Assembly: GCA_041402125.1 (NCBI GenBank)
Contig: JAWKSY010000001.1
Span: forward strand, 310,001 to 374,000
From: JAWKSY01 sp041402125
GTDB lineage: Bacteria > Planctomycetota > GCA-002687715 > DRQF01
Length of the DNA: 64,000 nucleotides
Direction: 5' to 3'
A program made the translations under genes and the position numbers. Below are positions 43,978-51,888 of this stretch, piece by piece (within the stretch, counting starts at the first letter, position 1; every line of letters starts with the position of its first letter). The notes beneath the pieces were generated by a model. It was not told where the DNA came from and did not search any database. It saw nothing but the letters and a program-made list of their open reading frames with translations.

Positions 43978-45339
43978 TCAGACGAGCTCGCCGAAGAGGG
44001 TGAGGGCGGTGTTCGAGGTGATCCGGACCTTCACGAACCGCCCCGTGAAGTCGCGCGGCGAGGTGAAGACGACGATCCAGTTCTGGGACGTCCGCCCGAA
44101 CCAGCGGGACGCATCGCGCTTCGAGAGCCCCTCGACGAGGATCTCGTGGACCTCGCCGATCCGCGCGGAGTGCAGGCGCTCGGAGATCCGGGCCTGCTCG
44201 TCGAGCAGGACGTGGTTCCGGTGCAGCTTCACCTCCTCGGGGATCGTGTCGGGAATGCGCTTCGAGGCGTTCGTCCCCGCCCGCTCGCTGTAGCGGAAGA
44301 CGAAGCTCGTCTGGAAGGCCACGTCGCGGAGGAGCCGGGCCGAGCGTTCGAAGTCCTCGTCCGTCTCGTTCGGGAAGCCGACGATCCAGTCCGTCGCGAG
44401 CGACATGTCGGGCACGATCGTCTTGACCATGTCGATCGTCCGCCGGTAGCTGTCCGCGGTGTAGCCGCGGTTCATCTTCTTCAGGACCTCGTCCGAGCCG
44501 GACTGGACGGGAAGATGCAGGTAACGGCTGTGGACCTCGTGATCGCGGATCACGCGCATGAGATCGGCGTCGATGTGCGTGGGATGCGAGGTGATGAACT
44601 GGAGGCGGCGCAGTCCTGGGATCCGCTCGAGCCTCGAGAGCAGGGTCGCGAGGGTCTCGCCGCGATTGAGGTCGAGGCCGTAGGTGTTGACCCGCTGCCC
44701 GAGCAGCGTCACCTGCACGACGCCGTCGTCGACGAGACGACGGACCTCGTCCTCGATGTCCTCGGGCGGACGGCTGCGCTCGCGGCCCTGGGTGAAGGGC
44801 ACGATGCAGAAGGTGCAGAACTTGTTGCACCCCCGCATGATCGTCACGTAGGCCTGGAAACCCTGGGGACGCACGTCGAGGTCGCGCCGGAAGGCCACCT
44901 CGCCGTCCTCGAGAGCGGTCACCCGATCACGATGCTCGACCTCGGCGACGAAGTCGGCGATCTCCTCGAAGCGCGAGGTGCCGACGACCAGGTCGACGTG
45001 CGGCGCGCGCTCGAAGATCCGCTCCTTCTGGTTCTGCGCCATGCAGCCCATGACGCCGATCACGGTGTCCGGCCGGCGGCGCTTCAGGGGCTTCAGGGCG
45101 CCGAGGCGGCCGAAGACCCTCTCCTCGGCCTGCTCGCGGATCGCGCAGCCGTAGTAGAGGATCACGTTCGCGTCCTCGATGTCCTCGGTCCGCTCGAAGC
45201 CCGCCGCCTTCATCCGTCCGACGACCAGCTCGGCGTCGTTCTTGTTCATCTGGCAGCCGAAGTCCTCCATGTAGAGCTTCCGCGCCGCCGCGGGGGCCGG
45301 CGCGCTCTCGGAGGTCTTCTCGTCGCGAGTCGTCGTCAT
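43978..45339 (-). CDS. miaB: tRNA-2-methylthio-N6-isopentenyladenosine synthase MiaB
   Basis: 453 residues. The N-terminal Fe-S domain has three cysteines (DFGCQMNKND; YYGCAIREQAEERVFGRLG; GVMGCMAQNQKERI). The radical-SAM motif is CNKFCTFCIVPFTQGRERSR, and a C-terminal TRAM-like region ends the protein. Usual NTCAVRE is changed to YYGCAIRE, but the cysteine is kept. It adds the 2-methylthio group to i6A37 of tRNAs. ribD follows after 4 nt. A promoter with palindromic sequence in its spacer lies about 30 nt upstream of the start. Confidence 0.95.
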   Translation of the reverse strand: MTTTRDEKTSESAPAPAAARKLYMEDFGCQMNKNDAELVVGRMKAAGFERTEDIEDANVILYYGCAIREQAEERVFGRLGALKPLKRRRPDTVIGVMGCMAQNQKERIFERAPHVDLVVGTSRFEEIADFVAEVEHRDRVTALEDGEVAFRRDLDVRPQGFQAYVTIMRGCNKFCTFCIVPFTQGRERSRPPEDIEDEVRRLVDDGVVQVTLLGQRVNTYGLDLNRGETLATLLSRLERIPGLRRLQFITSHPTHIDADLMRVIRDHEVHSRYLHLPVQSGSDEVLKKMNRGYTADSYRRTIDMVKTIVPDMSLATDWIVGFPNETDEDFERSARLLRDVAFQTSFVFRYSERAGTNASKRIPDTIPEEVKLHRNHVLLDEQARISERLHSARIGEVHEILVEGLSKRDASRWFGRTSQNWIVVFTSPRDFTGRFVKVRITSNTALTLFGELV

Positions 45340-45369
45340 CTGGGGCCGGCTCCTCGTCCGGGGGCCGAT

Positions 45370-45398
45370 GCTATCAAGGTCCTGCAGGACCCCGTAAA
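45370..45398 (-). promoter_or_regulatory. Putative miaB-ribD promoter
   Basis: Minus strand TTTACG (45398-45393) and GATAGC (45375-45370) at 17-bp spacing, with the -10 box 30 nt before the miaB start. The boxes are only moderate matches to sigma70 consensus. Confidence 0.45.
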
Positions 45399-45409
45399 TC
45401 GCGGTTTAC
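45378..45409. promoter_or_regulatory. Two palindromes overlapping the miaB promoter, possible operator
   Basis: A perfect 14-bp palindrome GGTCCTGCAGGACC (45378-45391) fits inside the promoter spacer, and a 16-bp near-palindrome GTAAATCGCGGTTTAC (45394-45409) covers the -35 box. Placement suggests repressor binding. The regulator is unknown. Confidence 0.45.
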
Positions 45410-45506
45410 GAAGCGGGCCTCTCCCGCCCGCGCGAAGATCGCGGAAGGACGGCCGGAAGGGACAGCGTCGCCGCATCTTAGACGCGATGGCGACCTTTTT
45501 CCCGCT

Positions 45507-45522
45507 TGGTACGCCGCTTGCT
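45507..45522 (+). promoter_or_regulatory. Sigma-54 (-24/-12) promoter
   Basis: TGGTACGCCGCTTGCT matches the consensus TGGYACRNNNNTTGCW at every defined position, with GG and GC separated by the required 10 bp (GG 45508-45509, GC 45520-45521). Predicted transcription start is near 45533 on the plus strand. No protein gene lies downstream on this strand before the terminator at 45598-45633. Confidence 0.8.
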
Positions 45523-45532
45523 TTTCCCCTCC

Positions 45533-45633
45533 CAGGTCGCGCCGCTCTCGGGCGGAGTGACCGAGGCTTTGTAAGCCGAAGCAAGTGTTGGGTGATGCAG
45601 GGGGCCGCTCTTCGGGGTGGTCCCCTGTTTTTT
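45533..45633 (+). ncRNA. Candidate sigma-54-dependent small RNA, about 100 nt
   Basis: The stretch from the predicted sigma-54 start to an intrinsic terminator. Predicted structure: a hairpin CCGC-TCTCGG-GCGG region at about 45542-45555, a tight hairpin GGCTT-TGT-AAGCC (45565-45577), an unpaired AGCAAGTGTTGGGTGATG stretch, and the terminator hairpin followed by six T. No ORF longer than a few codons with a ribosome-binding site is contained. It lies between the minus-strand miaB promoter and the convergent end of the carbamoyltransferase cluster. I do not recognise it as a known RNA family. Confidence 0.6.
45598..45633 (+). terminator. Intrinsic terminator of the candidate sRNA
   Basis: CAGGGG (45598-45603) pairs with CCCCTG (45622-45627), extended inside by GGCC/GGTC pairs around a CTTCGG loop region, and is followed immediately by TTTTTT (45628-45633). 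It is the most canonical Rho-independent terminator seen in the window. Confidence 0.85.
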
Positions 45634-45645
45634 CGTCCGCCCGGA

Positions 45646-45680
45646 GATGCCCGTACGGCGCCAGGCACCGTACCGGCATC
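45646..45680. repeat. Single palindromic repeat unit, site E
   Basis: GATGCCCGTACGG and CCGTACCGGCATC (one mismatch) surround the core CGCCAGGCA. It is a single arm of the site C/D type, lying between the sRNA terminator and the stop codon of the DUF5989 gene. Confidence 0.8.
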
Positions 45681-45705
45681 CCGACGAGGTCGCGCGCGTC
45701 CGGGA

Positions 45706-45864
45706 TCAGAAGAACGGATAGATGAAGGGCGCGAGCGGGGACGAGCCCGCGAAGACGAGGAGCGAGCCCAGTCCCAGGAGGAGGAGGACGAGGGGCAACA
45801 GCCACCACTTCTTCTCCTTCTTGAGGAAGAGCAGGAACTCGAGGAGGAGGGACTGTCGGGCCAT
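45706..45864 (-). CDS. DUF5989-type small membrane protein
   Basis: 52 residues: MARQSLLLEFLLFLKKEKKW, then a membrane helix LLPLVLLLLGLGSLLVFA and the ending SSPLAPFIYPFF. This pattern (basic amphipathic start, KKWW, one helix, APFIY ending) is that of DUF5989 proteins, usually found beside carbamoyltransferases and SxtJ-like proteins, as here. ATG 45864 lies 8 nt after the carbamoyltransferase stop. Function unknown; it may recruit the soluble enzyme to the membrane. Confidence 0.85.
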   Translation of the reverse strand: MARQSLLLEFLLFLKKEKKWWLLPLVLLLLGLGSLLVFAGSSPLAPFIYPFF

Positions 45865-45872
45865 GGAAGTTC

Positions 45873-47645
45873 TCAGGTGACCTGCTCGAAGGGCGTCGCC
45901 TCGAGCGCGACGCTGCGCTCGCGACCGGCCTCGAAATCGACCGCGTCCGGCTTCTCGGTGACGACGAAGCGCCCGATGACGAGCGCATCGATCCCCGTCT
46001 CGAGGAAGGTGCGGTACCCGTCCTCCGGCGTGCAGCAGATCGGCTCGCCGCGGACGTTGTAGCTGGTGTTCAGGAGGACCGGCATGCCGGTGCGCTCGCC
46101 GAAGCGGCGGACGAGCCGGTAGAAGCGCCCGTTGGCCTCCTCGGTCAGCGTCTGGACGCGACCGGTGCCGTCCTCGTGCGTGATCGCCGGCAGCGCCGCG
46201 CGCCACTCCTCGCGCACGTTCGGGACCATCAGCATGAAGGGAAGGTCGATGCCCTCCGGCACCTCGAAGTAGGTCGAGGCCCGTTCCTTCAGCACCGCGG
46301 GCGCGAAGGGCCGGAACCACTCCCGGAACTTCACCTTCTCGTTGATGAGGCGCTTGGCCTCGGGGTTGCGCGGATCCGCGAGGATCGAGCGGGCCCCCAG
46401 CGCGCGAGGACCGTACTCCATCCGCCCCTGGAACCAGCCGATGATCCGACCGTCCTCCAGCAGCTTCGCCGTGCGATCGAGGAGCGCGTCCTCGGAGTCC
46501 AGGTACTCGTAGCGCGCCCCGGCCGCGTCGAGCGCGGCGCGGATCCGGTCGTCGTCGTACTGCGGGCCGAGCAGGGCGTGCGTCATCGTCCAGGCGCGGG
46601 GCTGCTTCAGGAGCGCGTGCTGCACGTAGAACGCCGCGCCGAGGGCGCCGCCCGAATCACCGGCCGCGGGCTGGACGAAGACCTCCTCGAATCCGGTCTC
46701 CGGGAGGACGCGCCAGTTGGCGACGCAGTTGAGGCCGACGCCGCCCGCGATGCAGAGGCGGGGGATCCGGTAGCGCTCGAAGAGCGCGCGGGCGAGATTG
46801 ACGACGAGCTCCTCCACGAGCTTCTGACCCGAGGCCGCGACGTCGTAGTGGAACGATTCGAGCTCGGACTCCGTCGCGCGGGCCGGCCGACCGAGCAGCT
46901 CCTCGAAGCGCCTCCCGAACATCCGCGTGCGTGAACGGTGGTGCTCGAAGTACTCCATCTTCAGGCGGAAGCTGCCGTCGGGCTTCACGTCGACGAGCTC
47001 GCGGAAGCGGTCCAGGAGACGCGGCTCGCCGTAGGGAGCGAGCCCCATCACCTTCCACTCGGCGTCGTTGACGCGGAAACCGAGGTAGGCGGTGATCGCG
47101 CTGAAGAGGAGCCCGATGGAGTGCGGGAAGGCGAGGCTGCCGTCGAAGTGCATCTCGGAGCCGCGACCGACGCCGAAGGCCGTCGTCGTCCACTCCCCCA
47201 CCCCGTCCATGGTGAGGATGACCGCCTCGTCGAAGGGCGAGACGTAGAAGGCGCTCGCGGCGTGCGAGAGGTGGTGCTCGCAGAAGAGGACGTCCTTGTC
47301 GGTCCCCAGTGCGTCCTGGATCTCGCGGCCCGCGCGGAGCTTGGTCTTCAGCCAGACCGGGATCGCGTCGATCCAGGTCTTCCAGGTGAAGGGCCAGCCC
47401 GCGAGCACCGTCTCGAGGATGCGATTGAACTTGACGAAGGGCTTCTCGTAGAAGACGACGTGATCGACGTCGTCGATCGTGATCCCCGCCTCCTCGAGAC
47501 AGTAGCGCACCGCGTTCGCGGGGAAGGACGCGTCGTGCTTCTTGCGGGTGAAGCGCTCCTCCTCCGCCGCGGCCACGAGCATGCCGTCCCTGAGAAGGGC
47601 GGCGCCGCCGTCGTGGTAGTAGCAACTGATGCCGAGGACGATCAT
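45873..47645 (-). CDS. NodU/CmcH-family carbamoyltransferase
   Basis: 590 residues, standard length. The N-terminal Kae1-like domain begins IVLGISCYYHDGGAALLRDG and has the metal-binding HHLSHAASAFYVSPF and TMDGVGEWTTTAFGVGRG. The C-terminal YrdC-like part includes IIGWFQGRMEYGPRALGARS, VKFREWFRPFAPAVLKE and MPVLLNTSYNVRGEPI. The family transfers carbamoyl from carbamoyl phosphate through carbamoyl-AMP to a hydroxyl or amine of a sugar or small molecule. The acceptor is unknown. The neighbours DUF5989, SxtJ-like and an SGNH protein form a recurrent module. Confidence 0.95.
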   Translation of the reverse strand: MIVLGISCYYHDGGAALLRDGMLVAAAEEERFTRKKHDASFPANAVRYCLEEAGITIDDVDHVVFYEKPFVKFNRILETVLAGWPFTWKTWIDAIPVWLKTKLRAGREIQDALGTDKDVLFCEHHLSHAASAFYVSPFDEAVILTMDGVGEWTTTAFGVGRGSEMHFDGSLAFPHSIGLLFSAITAYLGFRVNDAEWKVMGLAPYGEPRLLDRFRELVDVKPDGSFRLKMEYFEHHRSRTRMFGRRFEELLGRPARATESELESFHYDVAASGQKLVEELVVNLARALFERYRIPRLCIAGGVGLNCVANWRVLPETGFEEVFVQPAAGDSGGALGAAFYVQHALLKQPRAWTMTHALLGPQYDDDRIRAALDAAGARYEYLDSEDALLDRTAKLLEDGRIIGWFQGRMEYGPRALGARSILADPRNPEAKRLINEKVKFREWFRPFAPAVLKERASTYFEVPEGIDLPFMLMVPNVREEWRAALPAITHEDGTGRVQTLTEEANGRFYRLVRRFGERTGMPVLLNTSYNVRGEPICCTPEDGYRTFLETGIDALVIGRFVVTEKPDAVDFEAGRERSVALEATPFEQVT

Positions 47646-47661
47646 CGCGGAGAGGCTCCCG

Positions 47662-48048
47662 TCAGAAGGGGTGCTGGAAGCGCTCGAGGGTGGTCTCGGG
47701 GTTCCGGTGCGGACGCCACCAGGTCGTCGCGTCCGCGGGGCGCCGGAGTCCGAGCGGGTCCTTCAGGCGGATGAGCGAGAAGGGGATGAGGATCGTGAAG
47801 TAGAAGACGGTCAGGAGCACCGTCGTCATGATCTTCCCCATGAAGCCGGCGACGCCCATCCAGACGCGCTCGACGTGGTCGAGGGCCATCGGCACGGTCG
47901 CCCCGCCCAGGAAGAGGCCGCCGCCGACGCCGAGACAGACGAAGGCACCGGTCCCCGTTCCGCGCCGCCAGATGAGGGCGGCGCCGATCAGGATGAACAC
48001 GCCTCCGACGAGGAGGCCGAAGCGACGCAGCTCGCGTCTCCGGTCCAT
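47662..48048 (-). CDS. SxtJ-like membrane protein
   Basis: 128 residues with about three membrane helices (FGLLVGGVFILIGAALIW; AFVCLGVGGGLFLGGATV; MTTVLLTVFYFTILIPFSLI) and a cytoplasmic tail that reads LIRLKDPLGLRRPADATTWW then RP, typical of SxtJ proteins associated with carbamoyltransferases. It ends 16 nt before the carbamoyltransferase start. Role unknown; a membrane partner of the carbamoylation module is inferred. Confidence 0.85.
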   Translation of the reverse strand: MDRRRELRRFGLLVGGVFILIGAALIWRRGTGTGAFVCLGVGGGLFLGGATVPMALDHVERVWMGVAGFMGKIMTTVLLTVFYFTILIPFSLIRLKDPLGLRRPADATTWWRPHRNPETTLERFQHPF

Positions 48049-48178
48049 GGGGCTCTCCGGCTGGGTCGGACCGGCCGCGGCCCCGGGATCGGGGCGCGGG
48101 CGGCCGCGGGGGCAGCGAGCCGGATGATAACCACCCGCCGCCGAGGTCGAAGCGCACCGGGTGAAGATGCAGGCCGGA

Positions 48179-49783
48179 TCAGGGCCGGATGGCGGCGCGA
48201 TTCAGGCGGAAGGAGACGAGGCGCGGCACGCCGAGATAGGGCGTGATCTGGAGCGCCCAGCCCGAGGAGCGGAGCATCACGTCGACGACGTCGGCCGCGA
48301 GCGCCTCCGGCGGCAACGGGCGACGGATGCGGACGCGCCGCGGCCGGCCGTCGCCCCGCTCGATGCGCTCCGGCTCGAGGCGGACCCCCTGGACCTCGAT
48401 CTCGAGCGTCGCGGGGAGCTCGAGGCCGAGCTTCGGATCCCAGTCGACGACGAGCTCCAGCTCGCGGCCGTCACCGCGGGCGAGGGCGAGCCAGGCCGCG
48501 CGCTCGATGGCGGCATCGTGCCAGATCCCGCCGTAGACCTGCCAGAAGCCGCGACCGTCGTCGAAGTCGATCTCCGACACGAGCACCGACCGCGAGTAGG
48601 CGTCGTACTTCTCGCACTCGGCCTCGAGGGCGGCGTCGTCGAGGGCGGCGAATGCACGGTCCGCGTACTCGTCGGCCGGCGCGACGCGGCCCTCCTTCGG
48701 GAGCCCGGGAACGAGCTCGCGCTCCGCGAGGATCGCGGCGAGTCGACGGGCCATCTCGTCGTTGAAGTCCGGCCGCCAGTGCGGGTCGGTCGCGAGGCGG
48801 TCCTTCGGCAGCACCCAGTCGATCAACCCGGCCTCCTCGGGGCGCGGCCCGGGAAGCTCGCGGAAGTAGCGCATCATGCGCCGCTCGTAGATGTCCGAGG
48901 TCGGGTAGGCGACGAGGAAGGACCGGCCGTGGGCGCGGAGGCGCTCGCCGAGGTCCGCCAGGCGGCGCGCCTGGGCGCGGTAGCGTCGCACCGACTCGGG
49001 CGTCACGCCGCCGTTCAAGGCGCAGCAGTCGCCGATCTGCGCCGGCTCCCGGATCTCCTTCTTCAGGCGCGTCCGGAGGCCGTGTCCGAGCATCCCGATG
49101 GAGGTGCCGGTGACGTGCGGTCGGTCGATCGGACCGAAAGGATCGTAGGAATCCGAGCGGTGACCGTTCTCGAGGACGCCGAAGCCGTCGTCGAGGTCGT
49201 TTCCGATCGGAAGGAAGATGACGAGATCGGGCTCGAGCCGCGGTTCGTGCGCGATCATCGCGCGGACCGCGTTGCGGGAGTTCCAGCCCGGCGCGGCGAT
49301 CGTGTGCACGACCGGGCGCGGCATCCCCTCGGGGAGTCCTCGGGCGAGATGTTCCTCGAGGCGATGACCCAGGCAATCCTCGTCGGCCACGCCGTAGCCG
49401 TAGGCCACGGAGTCTCCGAGCAGGACGATGCGGAAGGCGCCGTCCTCGGGCTCGGGGCCGGCGCGGCGGCGGAATCCCCACTCGTCGGTGTGCCCCGCCA
49501 CCTCGACGAAGTCCGGCGCGTAGGCGCCCTTCAGGCGGAAGCCCACGCCGGGATCGAGGTCGAGCTGGTAGCGTCCCGGCGTGAGCGCGGCCGAGCGCAG
49601 ACGCTCCTCGTGGAGCATCTGCATGCGGAAGTAGCCGCCGCCCTCGACCTCGCGGCCCAGGGCCTGGCGAACGAGCGAACGCCCGGTGACCAGCGACCAG
49701 AGTCCCTCGAAGGCGACGAGGAAGACGCCGAGGGAGAGCGCGATCGCGATGAGGGCGAATACGGCGCGCCGGGGGCGGCTCAT
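48179..49783 (-). CDS. Membrane-anchored SGNH/GDSL hydrolase-like protein
   Basis: 534 residues. One N-terminal membrane anchor (AVFALIAIALSLGVFLVAFE). SGNH block I is IVLLGDSVAYGYGVADEDCL (nucleophile Ser in GDS), block III is FLPIGNDLDDGFGVLE, and block V is the DPHWRP Asp-His pair. A C-terminal beta-rich region of about 150 residues follows. The family includes O-acetyl- and acyl-ester hydrolases acting on surface glycans. It is upstream of the sxtJ/carbamoyltransferase/DUF5989 genes on the same strand (130-nt gap), so the group may modify one surface polymer or metabolite. Confidence 0.87.
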   Translation of the reverse strand: MSRPRRAVFALIAIALSLGVFLVAFEGLWSLVTGRSLVRQALGREVEGGGYFRMQMLHEERLRSAALTPGRYQLDLDPGVGFRLKGAYAPDFVEVAGHTDEWGFRRRAGPEPEDGAFRIVLLGDSVAYGYGVADEDCLGHRLEEHLARGLPEGMPRPVVHTIAAPGWNSRNAVRAMIAHEPRLEPDLVIFLPIGNDLDDGFGVLENGHRSDSYDPFGPIDRPHVTGTSIGMLGHGLRTRLKKEIREPAQIGDCCALNGGVTPESVRRYRAQARRLADLGERLRAHGRSFLVAYPTSDIYERRMMRYFRELPGPRPEEAGLIDWVLPKDRLATDPHWRPDFNDEMARRLAAILAERELVPGLPKEGRVAPADEYADRAFAALDDAALEAECEKYDAYSRSVLVSEIDFDDGRGFWQVYGGIWHDAAIERAAWLALARGDGRELELVVDWDPKLGLELPATLEIEVQGVRLEPERIERGDGRPRRVRIRRPLPPEALAADVVDVMLRSSGWALQITPYLGVPRLVSFRLNRAAIRP

Positions 49784-49840
49784 GCGGGAAGGGGCTCCGG
49801 GTTCACGCCCCCGCCGCGGCGGGGGCGATCTCGGTCCTCG

Positions 49841-50479
49841 TCACTGATCGTCGCCCGAGCTCAGCCCGTGCAGGGCCTCGATCGGCGACTCCGGGCCGAT
49901 GATGAGCGGCTCCTCCTCGCCCCAGTCGTCGCCCCAATCGGCGCGCTCGAGTCCCTTGGTGGCGCCGTTCAGGTAGAGCACCGCGAGGAACTTTCCGGCG
50001 TGGGGCATCTGGTTGTCGACGAGCGGCTTGTTGCTCGCGATGACGGTCTTGCCCGAGTTCTTCGCGTTGGTCCGGCGGATCTTGTACTTCTTGTCGTCCT
50101 GGTTGCGGCCCGCCCAGTGGATCGTTTCGGGCGTGATGTCCTCGTCGATCGTGTCGTCGCTGACCTCCTCGGCGCCCAGCGAGGGGCAGAACCAGATCGA
50201 GGCGTTGGTGGCCGCCTTCTCGATGCCGGAGCCGCCCCAGACCGCGAGCAGGAAGGCCGGGCCGGACTCCTCGGGCAGGCGCTCCTTGCGCCGCTCGTAG
50301 GCGAGGAGGTGCGAGTAGATCTCGGAGAGGCGCTTCTGGGCGATCTCGACGTAGGCCTCGTCGCGCGCGGACATGTAGTAGGTGAGACCCAGCGTGGCGA
50401 GCAGGCCGATGATCGCGATCACGATCAGGAGCTCGATCAGCGTGAATCCCGACTGGCCGCGGGGCTTCATGTTCATCAT
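49841..50479 (-). CDS. Type IV pilin-like/pseudopilin protein
   Basis: 212 residues from ATG 50479 (AAGGA upstream; ATGs at 50476 and 50470 are possible). The leader MMNMKPRGQSG is followed by FTLIELLIVIAIIGLLATLG, a perfect prepilin site. The rest resembles the DUF1559/GspG-like secreted pseudopilins: a helix (AQKRLSEIYSHLLAYERRKE) then a domain with a single cysteine (WFCPSLGAEE). It stands alone, distant from the gspF-J operon at the left end, so it could be a substrate-specific minor pilin. Confidence 0.88.
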   Translation of the reverse strand: MMNMKPRGQSGFTLIELLIVIAIIGLLATLGLTYYMSARDEAYVEIAQKRLSEIYSHLLAYERRKERLPEESGPAFLLAVWGGSGIEKAATNASIWFCPSLGAEEVSDDTIDEDITPETIHWAGRNQDDKKYKIRRTNAKNSGKTVIASNKPLVDNQMPHAGKFLAVLYLNGATKGLERADWGDDWGEEEPLIIGPESPIEALHGLSSGDDQ

Positions 50480-50719
50480 CGGGGCGTCTTCCTTACGGGA
50501 GGCGATCAGTCCGGCTCGGGGGCTCGCCGGGACATTCTGGGATGCAAGCGGCGGGCCGTCCACCGGGCGCCCCGGAATGGAGCGCAAGACCCTCGTGCAT
50601 CGAGGTTTGAGCGGGTCGTCGCCGGGTGCCGGGTGTCAAATCGACCGGCGGCGAGCGGCAACGAGGTTACCACCCGCCGCCGGCCCCGCCGCGGCATTTC
50701 GCGATCCGCGCCCGGGCGA

Positions 50720-51886
50720 TCAGAGTCCGGCCGCGCGACGCAGGGCGTCGGCGCGATCGGTCCGCTCCCAGGTGAAGCTGTCGCCGTGCCGGCCGAAGTG
50801 GCCGTGGGCGGCGGTGGCGCGGTAGCGCGGCTGCAGGAGGTCGAGATCCTTGACGATGCCGGCCGGCGTGAGGTCGAAGTGCTCGCGGACGAGGCGCTCG
50901 ATGGCGCTCTCCTCGATCTTCGCGCTGCCGTCGGTCATCACGCGGATCGAGAGCGGCCTGGCGAGGCCGATCGCGTAGCTGAGCTGGAGCTCGCAGCGGT
51001 CGGCGAGACCGGCCGCGACGATGTTCTTGGCGACCCAGCGCGCCGCGTAGGCGGCCGAGCGGTCGACCTTGCTCGGATCCTTGCCCGAGAAGGCGCCGCC
51101 GCCGTGACGGCCCATGCCGCCGTAGGTGTCGACGATGATCTTCCGGCCGGTGAGGCCGCAGTCGCCCATGGGCCCTCCGATGACGAACTTCCCCGTCGGG
51201 TTGACGTAGAACTTGGTGTCGGCGTCCAGGAGGTGCGCGGGGATCGTCGAGCGGACGAGCTCCTCGGTGATGAAGCGGCGGATCTCGTCCTGGGTCACGT
51301 GCTCGGCGTGCTGCGTCGAGACGAGGACGTTGTCGACGCGGACGGGGCGACCGTCCTCGTACTCCACCGAGACCTGGCTCTTCGAGTCGGGACGCAGCCA
51401 GTCGACCGCCCCCTCGCGACGGAGGTTGGCGAGGTTCTCGACCAGCCGGTGCGCGAGCATGATCGGCATCGGCATGAGTTCGTCGGTGTCGCGGCAGGCG
51501 AACCCGAACATGATGCCCTGGTCGCCGGCGCCCTGGACCTTGTCGGCGGCGGTCGCGCTGTCGACGCCCTGGGCGATGTCGGGCGACTGCTTGTCGAGCG
51601 TCACCATGACCGCGCAGGTCTCGTGGTCGAAGCCCATCTGCGAGTTCGTGTAGCCGATGTCGCGGATGACGCCGCGCGCGACCGAGGGGATGTCGACGAT
51701 CGCCTTCGTCGTCACCTCGCCGGCGATGACGCAGAGCCCGGTGGTGACCATCGTCTCGCAGGCGACGCGGCTGTGTCGGTCCTGCTCGAGCATCGCGTCC
51801 AGGATCGCGTCGGAGATCTGGTCGGCCATCTTGTCCGGGTGGCCCATCGACACCGATTCGGACGTGAAGATCCTGCGTTCGCTCAT
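50720..51886 (-). CDS. metK: S-adenosylmethionine synthetase
   Basis: 388 residues. It has the signature regions ESVSMGHPDKMADQISDAIL, GAGDQGIMFGFACRDTDELM, KFVIGGPMGDCGLTGRKIIV and GGGAFSGKDPSKVDRSAAYA. It makes SAM from ATP and methionine. Two adjacent ATGs exist (51889 and 51886). The AGGAG at about 51,895 gives better spacing to 51886, and ATG 51889 overlaps the waaA stop (TGATG). Either way, metK is translationally coupled to waaA. Confidence 0.97.
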   Translation of the reverse strand: MSERRIFTSESVSMGHPDKMADQISDAILDAMLEQDRHSRVACETMVTTGLCVIAGEVTTKAIVDIPSVARGVIRDIGYTNSQMGFDHETCAVMVTLDKQSPDIAQGVDSATAADKVQGAGDQGIMFGFACRDTDELMPMPIMLAHRLVENLANLRREGAVDWLRPDSKSQVSVEYEDGRPVRVDNVLVSTQHAEHVTQDEIRRFITEELVRSTIPAHLLDADTKFYVNPTGKFVIGGPMGDCGLTGRKIIVDTYGGMGRHGGGAFSGKDPSKVDRSAAYAARWVAKNIVAAGLADRCELQLSYAIGLARPLSIRVMTDGSAKIEESAIERLVREHFDLTPAGIVKDLDLLQPRYRATAAHGHFGRHGDSFTWERTDRADALRRAAGL

Positions 51887-51888
51887 CA

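Noticed and set aside
45541..45600. tRNA or a short coding gene within the sigma-54 transcript
   Set aside because: No cloverleaf or anticodon arm can be built, and the only frames are a five-codon GTG frame and one that runs through the terminator.
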